DNA from: Branchiostoma floridae
Taxonomy: Eukaryota; Chordata; Leptocardii; Amphioxiformes; Branchiostomatidae
Reading direction: 5' to 3'
Assembly: GCF_000003815.2 (NCBI RefSeq)
Contig: NC_049987.1
Span: forward strand, 12,176,778 to 12,236,777
DNA: 60,000 bases
Shown: in pieces, positions 14,501 to 24,295 of the stretch
How positions within the stretch are numbered: position 1 is the stretch's first letter
Layout of the letters: every line of letters starts with the position of its first letter
Notes under the pieces: generated by a model
Databases searched by the model: none
Told to the model about the DNA's origin: nothing
Seen by the model: only the letters and a program-made list of their open reading frames with translations
Position numbers and translations under genes: made by a program

Positions 14501-17500
14501 ATTCTTACAGGTTTGAGGAAACATAGATTAAAACCTGGCATCCTTCGTTAGAAGCCAAAATGAGTGTGATTCATGGTTTGGGTAAGTATAGAAAGTATTA
14601 CACCCAACAATGATAAGTTACAGAAGGCTACAGTTACGAGACAAATTACTAATTCGTGTGTCTAATAGCTCCAGTGGAGTAGGCAGTCATTTGTATCATT
14701 CCCAAGTTAGAATTCTGTACGGTACAATGGCAATTATGTACACAACATAGGATCTCCATCAAACTAATTGCTGCGGGACTTCGTTCTAATTGGATCCAGC
14801 AACGTGTTTCTCAGGTAGAATGATAAATACAGAAGATGCCCCTGTCGCACAGCTCATTTGAGTTATATGAGTAAAGAGATATTTTGTTTCACGGCTATTT
14901 GGCTGTGAAATGATTTGACACAAAGCGCAAACCGGATGTATTATATGATCTTGTTAATGTGACACTTGCCAAAACCACCGAAAGATGGAGATATAATCTA
15001 AAGAATAACTCTGGCAATATTTGTGTAATTTTATTCAAAGAAATCCAAAACCTTGAGCTGAAGGAATTATGCAACGTAAAACTCAGAAAATGTAAATCCA
15101 AACGAATGATTGTAGCATACAGCATGCATATCTGATGCACAGACTACATCTGCCATAAACTAATATTAAGTGTATAAATATAATCTCTGTGGTGGAATAT
15201 TAGTCCATATCTCCCATGCCAGAACCTGCCTGGAACCATCCATTACGCCTGGCGGTCCTCTGGGTACAGGAGATAGGGCAGCTTTACGACTCTACGTGAG
15301 CCATTAACAATGAAATTTTACGACACCAGCATTTGAAGTAGACATGAATGCTGCAAAATAGGGCTTCATGCATTCCTATATGTGATTATATGTGCAAGTA
15401 TGTGGCTGTTTTCCTTGTTTTATAGTTGTTATCAAATTTATGTGTTTAAATGGTATTTTATAGTACAAGGAAAGTGCCTACATGTAAAATCAGAGGCTGC
15501 AGAATAAACATAATGAATAATTTTGTTTTGAATATTAAAAACTTACAACATGATGTATGATGTAACATCAATTTGATTACAGTTTGTTCAACATTTGATT
15601 TGAAATGTAAATTTTGAAATTTCACTATGAAGTACAGTCATTATGTTTTTCTGGTTTTCATGGTGACATCTCTACCACAAAATCATGACACAGGGAATAT
15701 TCCCATAGTATCACTACTGTACTACAGCATGGCTTGAACTGCATCCGTGAAACAACTTGAAAAGAACTTCCTCTCCCCCTGTGTATGAAAATTAAGTCAC
15801 TTTGAAAAGAAATGAATTTATAGTAATTCATTAATTAGATTGGGACTGCAGACCAATCTGTTAGTGATTCAGCAAACCCTTTGGTCATGAAAGAAAAATG
15901 AGTACTTGAGCAGATTCTGAATCCCAGCAGAGATGAAATTACACCCCCATGTCGTAAGGTTTGTATCTTTCTATATCCTATCCTCTACCCACCAGATTGT
16001 GAGAGTGTCAATCAAGATTATCACCATGGAGATGATTTCCAACTCTAGCTGTGATTGGTTGTCACGGAGACTGATACATGGTTAAAAAGAACCTTTCTAA
16101 GTAATCTACCAGTGCAAATTAGATTGAATCTTTTTGCCGGGCCTCATGCGGTAGTGCACCACCCTGTGAAGTAGCTCGTACAGATCTAACCTCTGAAGCA
16201 CTGACCTTCCTCCAAGCCTTTGATTTATTGATTTGGTTGTCATGGTGATTGATGAGATCAAGCAATTTGTAGCCAAGGGTCTTTTATTGAAAAGGAAATC
16301 CCCTCACTTCATTGGTCAGAATAGCTAAATCCCCTGTACCTCGCAAGCTGGTTAATTGATAGTGACTCAGTGAGGGCCAATAGGATTAAGGTAATTGATG
16401 CTTGACGTCAGTAACATTCGTTTTCGTACCTGAGCCGTTAAATACGTTGGCCCTAGTGTTAAGTCTGCGTTCATGTTTTTATCTTATCTGCTCCTGCTGT
16501 GGGATTAACTCTACACATTAAATTTGTGCTGTTTACAGCATACGTCAGCAAGGAGAGTGGTGGGGAATAGCTTAGCTCTACCGTTAACGTACTTCATGTT
16601 TCACTCTCAGCTGCAGCCTTTTACTTTTAAGTTTTAGTCACTTTATCTTCAAGTGCTGCACTCTAACATAGAGGGCCAGGGCTACACTATTGAGATACAA
16701 GTACATTTCTGAACATCTGTATTGTGCCTATACCCATTAAAGTCTCTCTCTCCAAGATGTTTTTGGACAGAGATGTATACACAATCTATCTGCCATATAT
16801 ACACACTATACAAGAATACTATTCTATGCGTCACTATTTCCATTCCCATAGATACCGTAAGTATTGACTTATAGTATCATTTTTTTCTGCCTTGACAGGT
16901 AGTTCTGGTGAGATGGAACGAACCCTACCAGAAGCTAGCCACCTGCGACGGCAACGGTGTTATCTTTGTCTGGATCAAATACGAGGGCAGATGGTCCATA
17001 GAACTGGTCAATGACAGGGGCAGCCCCGTAAGTACAGCATGGGTCTCCTTATACATACAGATTCCTGAACAGAACAGAGTAGCTCATGGATTGGTAAGAT
17101 CAAAGATGATTTGGGGATTTCATAAAAGTTAAACTTATACAAGGAGATATATGGAAAACAGTTAGGAGGTACAGTATATGGTGCTATTTATTATGCTTAT
17201 ATTAAAAACCATATAATCATTCTGTCCAAATTTAACATTTAGAAAGAAAGCTCTCAGACTGATATTACAATTTACAGCAATGAAAGCTCATTGTAATTTG
17301 TCCATTCTTCCCAAAGGCATTTTACCTCTACATTACAGTAGTACCAACCAGTGTTTCTCATCATTCACCTTGACCTGGTGCATCTCTGTCTTATATTCAG
17401 CTAAAAGAAAGGGTATGTCACCCCATAAGGGGCAGTGTAACCCCAGCAGTGTGATATAACACTATAATGTCTCTACTACTACTACCAACCAGTGTATTCT

Positions 17501-20500
17501 GCAAACAGATGACATGTTCGTGACCCTGTGATTTTCTCGCAGGTTAGCGACTTTAACTGGAGCCACGATGGGCGGTTAGCTCTCATCTGTTACCGAGATG
17601 GGTTCGTGCTGGTGGGGTCGGTGGCCGGGCAGCGGTACTGGTCCTCCATGTTGAACTTGGAGGAGTCCAACATCCTGTGTGGGGTCTGGACCCCGGATGA
17701 CAAACAGGTGGGGAGGGTTATGTAGGGTCTGATGAAGGTTATACTTGAAGACATTCTTAGAAAGCCCAAGGCATGGGGGAAGGGGTATGGAATTCCTGTT
17801 GCAATTGTTTTTTCTGCAAGAGCAAATCTAGCACATTTTTCCCAAGTCATTTTTTTGTAATGATGCTATTTGGGGGGGGGGGGGGGAGATCATTCTGTTC
17901 CCATTGTTTTTAAGCGACAAATAAGCAAAAGCATATCAACATCACTTCTCGAAAAATTCTCGATCTATTATCACAATGGCTGATAATTTTTGATTGAACA
18001 ATTTCAAAACTGCAAGATATAAGAAAGACGTACGTGTACATGAGAGTTGAAATGTTTCCCTTACCCCAGGTGCTGTTTGGCACTGCGGATGGCCAGGTGA
18101 TCGTCATGGACAGCCACGGTGCCATGGTAGCACAGTGTATCCTTGACGACGATGACGAGATCCGCTCCCTGGCCTGGTCGGGGGAGAAGTTCCACATGGT
18201 GAACACCAGCGACTCGGAGAGTGAGGTGGAGGAAAGCCCATCCACTCCCAAACAGAAAGGTAACAAATCATATTATGGTTCCTTTCAAAATTTCAGTTGC
18301 TTTTCATTAGTTTTGCCAAAAAAGTTGCTTTCACCAGCATGTGTTTGTATATCAGTTGACTTGTCATCAGAATTTGAACAAGACTGTCACTGAAGAAGGG
18401 GCTTTAAACTGCAATCGCAAACACAAGAATTGGACTTGCCAGATTTAGAAAACTGCAGCTAATTTTTGACTGTATGTCTTCGTCTCATTCCTTTACAACA
18501 ACCAATGTCATACAGTCAACAGGTAGAGTGAATACAACTGTTTTTGATGATGATAGCAGTTTAAAGATCCTTCTAAATGATGAATATCCTACCTACGAAG
18601 AATGAAATTTCGAGCTAAAACTTCCAATCAACCTAAAGGCTTTTCTCTGTGATGTTATACTCAGGCCAGAGAAGGAGGCACTCCCAGCGGCAGGCAGCCA
18701 TGAAGAGTGGGCACATCCTGGCCGTGGGGTTCGGCAGTGGAGACGTCGCTCTGATGAAGTCTTATGATGACATGGCACCTGTACTCATCAGAACCAACAT
18801 GATTGGTCAGTCATGTGATGTTATAGAGCCAATCACTAGCAAGGTCTGCTAGGATAACAACCAGCCAGCCAACCACAGCCAGTTTGAAAATAAAGAAATG
18901 GATAAGATAACCTTGGTATAAAGCTTTTGTGGTACATCATCTTACAGCAGACTTGCCTGGAAGTTTGAGATAGTGACTTGCATCAACAAAATTTGAAGTG
19001 ATGCAGCCTGTTCAATTTTTTGTACCTTCAATCATGTACTGGAATACGTTTATCCGAAACTTTACACTTATTCTATTCTATTAGTGGAATCAGGTTGCTT
19101 TGTACAGTAGTGACATTTTAAATTTGTGCAAAAATCCACCCACCATTCTGATTGGATCTCTCCATCCTTGAACCCCCCCTATAGCCACCAAACTGGAGTG
19201 GAGTAGCTGTGGTTTGTTCCTGGCCGTGGGCGGCACACACCGACACATCACCGACCCAGACAGCGTCAGCGCAGTCAAGTACTACGACACCAGCGGCCAT
19301 CTTAGATTCACTCTCAACATTCCTGCTCAGGTCAGTGGCCTTATGTTTAGTTGTAATAAATCACTAAAATGTATTGATGATAAAAGATTACTGTAAATGC
19401 AGAAACTTTCACGGTGGTTTAATGTTCACGATTTTCACGACGACTGCTTCACCGCGAATTTAAAACCACTGCGAACATTTTCCTTGGCAATCAAGAGACT
19501 ACAGTGCATGGTGCTACCGCAAAATTAAAACCACTGCGAAAAGTCCATTTCCCGCTTCCGCAAAATTAAATCTCCGCGAACTTAAATTCATTTACAGTAT
19601 TTTCTCTCTAACAAGACTATTTTTTTCTTCCAATCATCCACAGCAGTTACCCATGGGCAAAATTCTGTGATGTCCTGACTGTATTTAGCTGTATCTAATT
19701 TCACTGCCTGTTCCCTGCAGAGAGCACACACAAGATCATACAAGATTATTTTTTCTCTAACAAGACTATTTTCTTCTTCCAATCATCCACAGCAGTCACC
19801 CATGGGCAAAATTCTGTGATGTCCTGACTGTAGCTATATCTGATTTTGTTGCCTGTTCCCTACAGAGAGCGCTCACTGCCATGACGTGGGGCCACAACGA
19901 CAAGAGATTTTTTGTTGCATCTGGCTCGAGTCTGTTTGTGGCGTGGGTGGAGAAGGAAGTGGCGCCTCTCCAGCTGCTGTGTATGGAGGTTGTCGGGACG
20001 ATGATCAAGGAGGAGAAACAGGTTGCTAGGCTACCGTTGCCAAGCCGCATCAAGAACTACGTCACTCAAGCCTTCTCCCCGACCATCAAGGTTGGTTGTC
20101 ATGACACAAGTTGTTTGTCAATACCCTTGGCATGTTTTGGTTTACTTTCTCTCTTACTTGTGAATGTCTTGTTATAAGTGCCTGATGGAAATTTATTTTC
20201 TCCCAACAGCAGGGGTGCATTCCAGATCCAAGCAAGTTGAGAGAATTTGTCAGTCAAACCAGTGTTGGAGCAGAGAGACTACACTGCACCATGGTCAGAA
20301 CAGATGATGACGGCTACACACTGTACTTGGAGTACCTAGGGGGCCTTGTTCCACTACTAAAGGGCAAGAAAGTCAGCAAACTCAGGCCAGAGTTTGTGAT
20401 CTTTGACCCAGAAGTGTGCACTAAGGATGGTGGGTTTATTTGTCAATATCTATGTACATGTCGTATCATGATGACTTATGTTGTGACCAATACAAAAGTT

Positions 20501-23500
20501 GTCATGTAATACCCAATAATGGTAAAAATTAAGACTTCTTTAATAGATAACCAATACAATTTATACTATGAATGTTAGACATCCAGGTAATAAGATATAC
20601 CATAAAGCAGTTACTCAAGCAACTGGATATGATTTTGGAAACGGTCAGATGTTTCAGACAGCACCCTCTGTCTTTTGTCAGTGACAGAAGAAAGACAGTG
20701 GTTGCTTTCTGAAAGAAAGACAGTGGATGCGTCTAACTGGGTCACTGTTTCCAGTTTGTTGATTACTTGTTTGGGGTTGCAACCAGACAATTTCAATGTG
20801 AAATCAAAAGGCAGAAGATAGTACAATCCTATACATTGTGATTATGGTTCGTAGAAGGTAATTTCAACAGACCCATCTGGCCAGATAAGAAAAATAAAGT
20901 AAATAGAGTTTTAAGGACAGTTAGCATTTGATTGTCTTTGGGATATTGGTCATGATTTCTGATGTTAAAGTGAGCCCTCCCTCCCTCAGACAAGTCGGAT
21001 GATGATGGCGGGATTTTCAGCGGGCTGAGCAGTAGTGGATGTAGTAGCGGCAGTGATTTCAGCGACAATGACAGCGATGAGCTGCAGAGTCGACGGAGGT
21101 CACCAGGTCAGCTGGGCAGGAAGGGTAGCGAGAAGGAGAGAGACACGGTGTACCTGGACAACCTGCCTCAGGTGGGGGGGACTTATATATAGTTGGAAAC
21201 TGTAGCTGCACCTCATGTACATCTGATTTCTCCCATGAATGTAATTATGGTGAAGTGTAGGGGAGCCCTCTGTTGATTCTGTAGAAAATTGCACCCTATT
21301 TTAGAATCCAGGGTTCTTAGGAATCACAGTATACACAGCAGTATTCTTTCTTTAAAACACATTTAGAGAAATTTGGGCAGCAGATCATTCTGGTAGTTGA
21401 GCTAGAAAATGTCAATGAAAAGAACTAAAATTTTATTTGTAAACACAGTCTTACAAACTATAGACATGCACTGTACCTGACTGCTATACCGTTCCTCAAA
21501 ACTCTCATCAGGAGAACCGGTTAGTAGAGGTGACCTCCAACATCTGGGGCACCAAGTTCAAGGTGCACGGCCTGGCGCCCTTCCTCCCGGCTTACATGGG
21601 TGCTGTGAACTACAAGACCAGCCTGCTGCACCTCCAGCCCCGACAGATGACCATCTACCTCCCTGAGATCGGGAAGGGGATCCGGCCACCCAGGGACACC
21701 ACCTTTAACCCCAACATGTTCAGTGAGGATGAGGAGGAAGGCAAGTGTACCAACATCTACATCTACGTAATACTGGGTAATGCCCCTCGCGGGACTTTGT
21801 GCCCAGGGGAGTGAGGATGCCCTAACAAACCGGTGGTGGTGAGACGAAATACTGAAGTGGAGAACGAATCCATTCAACAAACAAAAATAACAGTGCTGTG
21901 CTGTACAAGATATCTTGCTAGGAAGTTTTGAGCATTTTCTGTTTGTTTTTTCATATTCTGCCAGTGAAGTAATTACAAAACAAGCTTTTGTATCAAAGAT
22001 ATGAGTATGCTAAAGTGTACTAGTTGAATCTATTGTGTTCTTCAGGTGTGTTGTTCTTCAAGGAAGACATTCATTCAATGTTAGGGGATCCTAACGGCAA
22101 CAGTGGTTTGATCCGGGATATTGTATTGCTACATTGTAATTCAGAAGAAGACGGGGTGAATAGGGAAGAGATCTTCGTAAAGTTGTCTTGTTTTCTTTGT
22201 AGGATCTCCAGGGTGCAGGGATAGTGGGATCTCCAATGTGGAACCCCCTCCAGAAGAAATGGATGTTCCCATCTGCCCTGTCAGCTGTGCTGACTCCCTC
22301 CGCTCCGTCAAGAAGGAACTTCTCACAACACGGATGAACCTCGCCAACGAGGACATCTTCTCCTCGGCCAATCAGATCACACTACCTGGAAAGTATTTTG
22401 TAGAGGTGCACCATGGGAACTCAGAGGTGCACCATGGGAGTGGGGTAGAGGTGCAGCGTGGGAGACAAGAAGCCCAGTGCATCAGACCGGACTGCTATGA
22501 AAGAAGAGAGCTCTCTCCCAGTGAGAGGGAACAGTACATATCACAAGGGGCCATTCCTAAAGCTTATAAATCAGTTGAGGCACTTAATAAGAACCTAGAG
22601 GACTTAGATGGAGAGACAGAGTGTGATGGAGAAATCTTAGCTGCAGAGGAACCACAGAAACTCTTAGAGGGAGGGGTAGTAACCAACGGGGATGGGGGAG
22701 TTGCAAACGAGATGTTTGTGGATGGAGAACTGGAGGGGGAGAGATGGGCAAAGGTTGCCACAGAAATCATCGAACCCAGCAGTGTGGAAACGTCCCTGTT
22801 TAGTGATGATGGGGACGAGACCAAAGTGTTTAGTGAAGGAGCTTCGTTAACACTCGCTCCCCGTGAAAACCGCTGCAGACGGCTCGGCATGTTATCTTCA
22901 GCCAAAACCAGCATCATCAGTGAAAAGGCTCGGCAGCTTTTAGCTACCCCCAAGAACAGTCTCCGCGAGCCATCCCGGGGACCACCCAGTCCCAAGATGG
23001 AACCAGAGGACATCTTTGAACCACGGGAGAGCATCGCAAGAAAAGCCAATCAAACGCTGGACAAGCATGTGTCAATCAAATTGACGGAAAGACCAGGAAG
23101 CCCACGGGAAATAGAGTCAAATGCCTCTCGCTGCAGAGGGCCGTATGAGGACAGAGTTGTGGACAAGGGTGTGCGGGGAATCGCTGAGGGGGGGAAACTC
23201 ATTCACCAATTGTGTACAAAGTGCAATAAAAGCCATGGAGTCAAAGGTCAAAAGGTGAAGTTCAGGTCAAGGTCCCAGGCAGAACAAAGTTCAGACAGTG
23301 AAGGGGAGTGTAACCTGAGTGGTGACGAGCTCGGGGCCCTCAGAACAAAAGGACTAACGCGGAGGAAGAGTAAGCGGGTACGATCTAGAAGTGAGGGAGA
23401 CGAGATTATAGTACAACACGAGTATGTGCTAACCAACAAGGCACCGCTCTGGAACGAGAGCACACAGGTATACTACTTTTACTTAGTTATAGTTAGAATC

Positions 23501-24295
23501 ATGTTGCACACATATGCTTTGTGATATATATGTTAGGCTTCTAAACTGGTCTTATTCTCTTGTTTTGAACATTTTCAAACACAGGATTATGAAACTTGAT
23601 CTCTTGTGTTCTTCAGGTGTACCAGCTGGATTTTGGAGGCCGAGTGACACAAGAGTCAGCTAAGAACTTCCAGGTGGAGCTGGAGGGCCAACAGGTAAAG
23701 AACACTGTCTGGCTGTTCATACACTGCCATTAGTTATCCTTATAACTAAGTCTGTGCCCCAAACCTCAGATTTTAAGTCATTATGATAACCAATGGCCGC
23801 AAAACCTGTTAACATACGATTTGTATTTCATTTTCAAAATTTAGATTAAACTGTATTGTGTGTAAAGCCCTCCATCCCAGCTTACTATTACCAAATGCAG
23901 ATACCACTTTGAATTCTGTAGTTTTGCATGAATTTTTGCTTGCCTCTGTTGCCAATGACCTCACCATTGTTTTTTTAATGTTGTTCGGCAAATTGTTGAA
24001 AATTGTCTTTATAATCGTCATCAATTAAAGTAACTGAAACAACAAATGATATGCACATATATTGAGATCCAAGGTTTATAAGTTGCAGTGATCATTTGAT
24101 ATTTTGAAAAAAAAGGGGGAACTGTTAAGGAATGAAATTTGTAGCAGATTTTACGACAGGTAATTTATTTTCCCATAGGTGCTGCAGTTTGGGAGAATTG
24201 ATGTGAATGCCTACACTCTAGACTTCCAGCATCCGTTCACAGCGCTACAGGCCTTTGCCGTCGCCCTTGCCAACGTCACACAAAGACTGAAGTAA
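2450..24295 (+). CDS. TULP4: Tubby-like protein 4 (TULP4), 5'-partial, 13 exons
   Basis: Exons: 2450-2585, 16899-17027, 17543-17707, 18070-18259, 18665-18805, 19185-19330, 19866-20090, 20213-20429, 20990-21171, 21512-21740, 22203-23467, 23617-23694, 24179-24295; about 1,072 residues here. Order: WD40-type repeats (EGWLATGN, VRWNEPYQKLATCD, GVWTPDDKQ, VLFGTADGQVIVMD), a SOCS-box-like stretch (LPLPSRIKNYV), the first half of a tubby domain (SNIWGTKFKVHG, HLQPRQMTIYLPE), a ~420-residue low-complexity linker, then the second tubby half ending in ALANVTQRLK and stop. Vertebrate TULP4 has the same architecture and is thought to be a substrate adaptor of an elongin-cullin ubiquitin ligase; function here is inferred from family. 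Human TULP4 is about 1,540 aa, so this linker is shorter. All junctions keep frame. The start codon is outside the window. Confidence 0.95.
2648..2692. repeat. (CA)n microsatellite
   Basis: Imperfect CA dinucleotide run, acacacaaacacacacacac-like, interrupted by aaacac and ccaac. It creates spurious open frames on both strands. Confidence 0.9.
3190..3440 (+). other. Possible exon remnant in intron
   Basis: Two overlapping frames read smoothly for 35-45 codons here (for example GVRQSWDHLKDHFVETQIYS and MKEMLRNKLGITECRREVV), but they are in different frames and lack a convincing splice pair. The family is not recognised; this may be a decayed gene fragment or chance. Confidence 0.2.
4420..4466 (+). 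other. Short perfect hairpin, 12-bp stem
   Basis: CCTGGTGAGCAC at 4420-4431 is the exact reverse complement of GTGCTCACCAGG at 4455-4466, with a 23-nt loop that contains a further small palindrome (CACTCAGTG). The local sequence is more GC-rich than its surroundings. It could be a structured RNA or a transposon relic; no family recognised. Confidence 0.5.
8543..8620. repeat. GC hairpin followed by CCGT tandem run
   Basis: An 11-bp perfect stem, CTTTCGCCGCG (8543-8553) and CGCGGCGAAAG (8558-8568), closes a 4-nt loop. About 30 bp downstream is a run of gtccgtctgtccgtccgtcc. The pair looks like the end of a dispersed repeat. Confidence 0.6.
9325..9475. repeat. Duplicated GC-rich block (two diverged copies)
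   Basis: Two neighbouring segments share gctagc..gcaa.gcg, then aaaaaatcct, then gggcgggcagtcttca and tccca. The copies begin near 9329 and 9409 and differ by short indels. No coding potential is apparent. Confidence 0.5.
9890..9939. repeat. 14-bp perfect inverted repeat
   Basis: AGCAAGGAGGTTAA (9890-9903) pairs exactly with TTAACCTCCTTGCT (9926-9939) around a 22-nt loop that itself contains a related direct repeat. Related aaggaggttaaaa and taacctcctt words occur at 9731 and 11375, so this is probably a small dispersed palindromic element. Confidence 0.65.
10430..10547 (+). pseudogene. Exon-like segment, possible terminal exon
   Basis: A good acceptor (tttccttacag) precedes 38 codons ending in TAG at 10545-10547. 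The reading ESIKQVAKLLVQIHALDHAL followed by QVAREHSLKDL is helical and leucine-rich, with the GC-ending codon preference of nearby real exons. It needs an upstream exon ending with two extra bases, so it cannot splice in frame from the TULP4 exon at 2450-2585. An AATAAA at 11259-11264 could end its 3'UTR. No upstream partner was found; the antisense frame is open too. It may be the last exon of an unseen nested gene or a dead fragment. Confidence 0.35.
12340..12503. repeat. Dispersed repeat ending GTACCCACCCCTA
   Basis: This segment shares a long diverged stretch with 34360-34525: gaaatggac.attgtttt, then gacctg.acctgatcct, then cctgaattttctgt and the end cccacccctag. The left end was not located. 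It looks like a truncated copy of the inverted-repeat element described at 34096-34525. Confidence 0.7.
16899..17027 (+). CDS. TULP4: TULP4 exon: WD40 repeat
   Basis: 43 codons between cttgacag and gtaagt, phase 0 at both ends. Reads VVLVRWNEPYQKLATCDGNG then VIFVWIKYEGRWSIELVNDR, one of the most conserved TULP4 blocks. Confidence 0.96.
17543..17707 (+). CDS. TULP4: TULP4 exon: WD40 repeat
   Basis: 55 codons between tctcgcag and gtgggg, phase 0 at both ends. Contains YRDGFVLVGSVAGQRYWSS and GVWTPDDKQ. Confidence 0.96.
18070..18259 (+). CDS. TULP4: TULP4 exon: WD40 strand plus acidic tail
   Basis: Begins VLFGTADGQVIVMDSHGAMV and ends in an acidic Ser-rich stretch (TSDSESEVEESPSTPKQK). Acceptor ttaccccag, donor AAAG|gtaaca, ending phase 1. 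Confidence 0.95.
18665..18805 (+). CDS. TULP4: TULP4 exon: WD40 segment
   Basis: Enters and leaves in phase 1 (acceptor atactcag, donor ATTG|gtcagt). A basic start RRRHSQRQAA leads into VGFGSGDVALMKSYDDMAPV, matching the GDISLMNNYDD region of vertebrate TULP4. Confidence 0.92.
19185..19330 (+). CDS. TULP4: TULP4 exon: WD40 segment
   Basis: Acceptor ccccctatag, donor GCTCAG|gtcagt. Reads LEWSSCGLFLAVGGTHRHI then VKYYDTSGHLRFTLNIPAQ; ends phase 0. Confidence 0.94.
19389..19599. mobile_element. MITE-like inverted-repeat element in TULP4 intron
   Basis: The ends TACTGTAAATG (19389-19399) and CATTTACAGTA (19589-19599) are perfect inverted repeats. The interior repeats aattaaaaccactgcgaa-type words. 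At 211 bp with no coding capacity, it fits a non-autonomous DNA transposon; superfamily not determined. Confidence 0.7.
19600..19872. repeat. 145-bp tandem duplication across an intron 3' splice site
   Basis: Copy 1 (about 19600-19727) and copy 2 (about 19745-19872) share ctctaacaagactatttt, caatcatccacagcagt.acc, catgggcaaaattctgtgat and the acceptor region ttccct(g/a)cagagagc. Only copy 2 leads into the real exon. Copy 1 keeps a decoy acceptor, ttccctgcag, at 19711-19720. Confidence 0.85.
19866..20090 (+). CDS. TULP4: TULP4 exon: last WD strand and SOCS-box-like segment
   Basis: 75 codons, phase 0, acceptor ttccctacag, donor ATCAAG|gttggt. RALTAMTWGHNDKRFFVASG starts the exon. VARLPLPSRIKNYVTQAF near the end corresponds to the SOCS-box region through which vertebrate TULP4 is proposed to recruit elongin B/C. 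Confidence 0.94.
20208..20212 (+). promoter_or_regulatory. NAGNAG tandem 3' splice site
   Basis: The sequence caacagcag|GGG offers AG dinucleotides at 20208-20209 and 20211-20212. Use of the first adds one Gln before Gly-Cys-Ile-Pro-Asp-Pro; use of the second matches the vertebrate spacing. Confidence 0.75.
20213..20429 (+). CDS. TULP4: TULP4 exon after SOCS-like region
   Basis: Reads GCIPDPSKLREFV, then ERLHCTMVRTDDDGYTLYLE, YLGGLVPLLKGKKVSKLRPE and FVIFDPE. Ends phase 1 at GATG|gtgggt. The start could also be 20210 because of the NAGNAG acceptor. Confidence 0.95.
20611..20770. repeat. Dispersed repeat (gtttcagacag..cctctgtctt family)
   Basis: The core ttactcaa..aactgg, then tgtttcagacag.accctctgtctt, recurs at 27460-27525 beside the satellite region. 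Here it also carries duplicated gaaagacagtgg words. Non-coding. Confidence 0.5.
20990..21171 (+). CDS. TULP4: TULP4 exon: acidic/Ser linker
   Basis: Acceptor ctccctcag, donor CTCAG|gtgggg. Ser/Asp-rich (SSSGCSSGSDFSDNDSDE), as in the vertebrate region between the SOCS-like segment and the tubby domain. Ends phase 0. Confidence 0.9.
21512..21740 (+). CDS. TULP4: TULP4 exon: first half of tubby domain
   Basis: Reads VTSNIWGTKFKVHGLAPFLP, then YKTSLLHLQPRQMTIYLPEI and NPNMFSEDEEE. In phase 1 at GAAG, followed by a GC donor (see 21741). Canonical tubby-superfamily N-terminal half. Confidence 0.96.
21741..21742 (+). promoter_or_regulatory. GC-type 5' splice site
   Basis: The junction GAAG|gcaagt matches the extended consensus of GC-AG introns. 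The alternative GT four bases on (AA|gtgtac) would shift the frame and reach a stop early in the next exon, so only the GC donor keeps the reading frame. Confidence 0.88.
22203..23467 (+). CDS. TULP4: TULP4 large linker exon
   Basis: 1,265 bp, acceptor ttctttgtag, donor ACACAG|gtatac. About 420 residues, mostly charged and Ser/Pro-rich, with an internal short repeat (VHHGNSEVHHGSGVEVQRG). It ends in conserved sequence: basic RRKSKRVRSRSEGDE, then ALWNEST-type tubby strand (KAPLWNESTQ). Poor conservation is expected for this insert within the tubby domain. Confidence 0.93.
23617..23694 (+). CDS. TULP4: TULP4 exon: tubby C-terminal half, part 1
   Basis: 26 codons, phase 0: VYQLDFGGRVTQESAKNFQV. 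This is a diagnostic tubby-domain segment. Acceptor ttcttcag, donor CAACAG|gtaaag. Confidence 0.97.
24179..24295 (+). CDS. TULP4: TULP4 terminal exon: tubby C-terminus
   Basis: 39 codons including TAA at 24293-24295. Begins VLQFGRIDVNAYTLDFQHPF and ends with the invariant tubby C-terminal motif (ALANVTQRLK). Confidence 0.97.
   Translation: MLQFGRIDVNAYTLDFQHPFTALQAFAVALANVTQRLK

Larger units (their letters stand above)
2586..16898. other. 14.3-kb TULP4 intron
   Basis: The flanking exons read NLRGHNSE | VVLVRWNEPYQ, contiguous in vertebrate TULP4, so no TULP4 coding sequence is missing. The intron holds a CA microsatellite, hairpins at 4.4, 8.5 and 9.9 kb, a duplicated block at 9.3-9.5 kb, one exon-like segment at 10430-10547 and a dispersed repeat at 12.3-12.5 kb, each listed separately. 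In the rest I see nothing beyond short chance frames. Confidence 0.85.

Noticed and set aside
22046-22110. Extra TULP4 exon after ttgtgttcttcag
   Set aside because: The acceptor-like sequence resembles that at 23616, but the flanking exons join in frame without it and no donor fits.
22564-23463. Reverse-strand frames of 161 and 71 codons
   Set aside because: Antisense shadows of the TULP4 linker exon, which has matching splice sites and conserved ends on the + strand.
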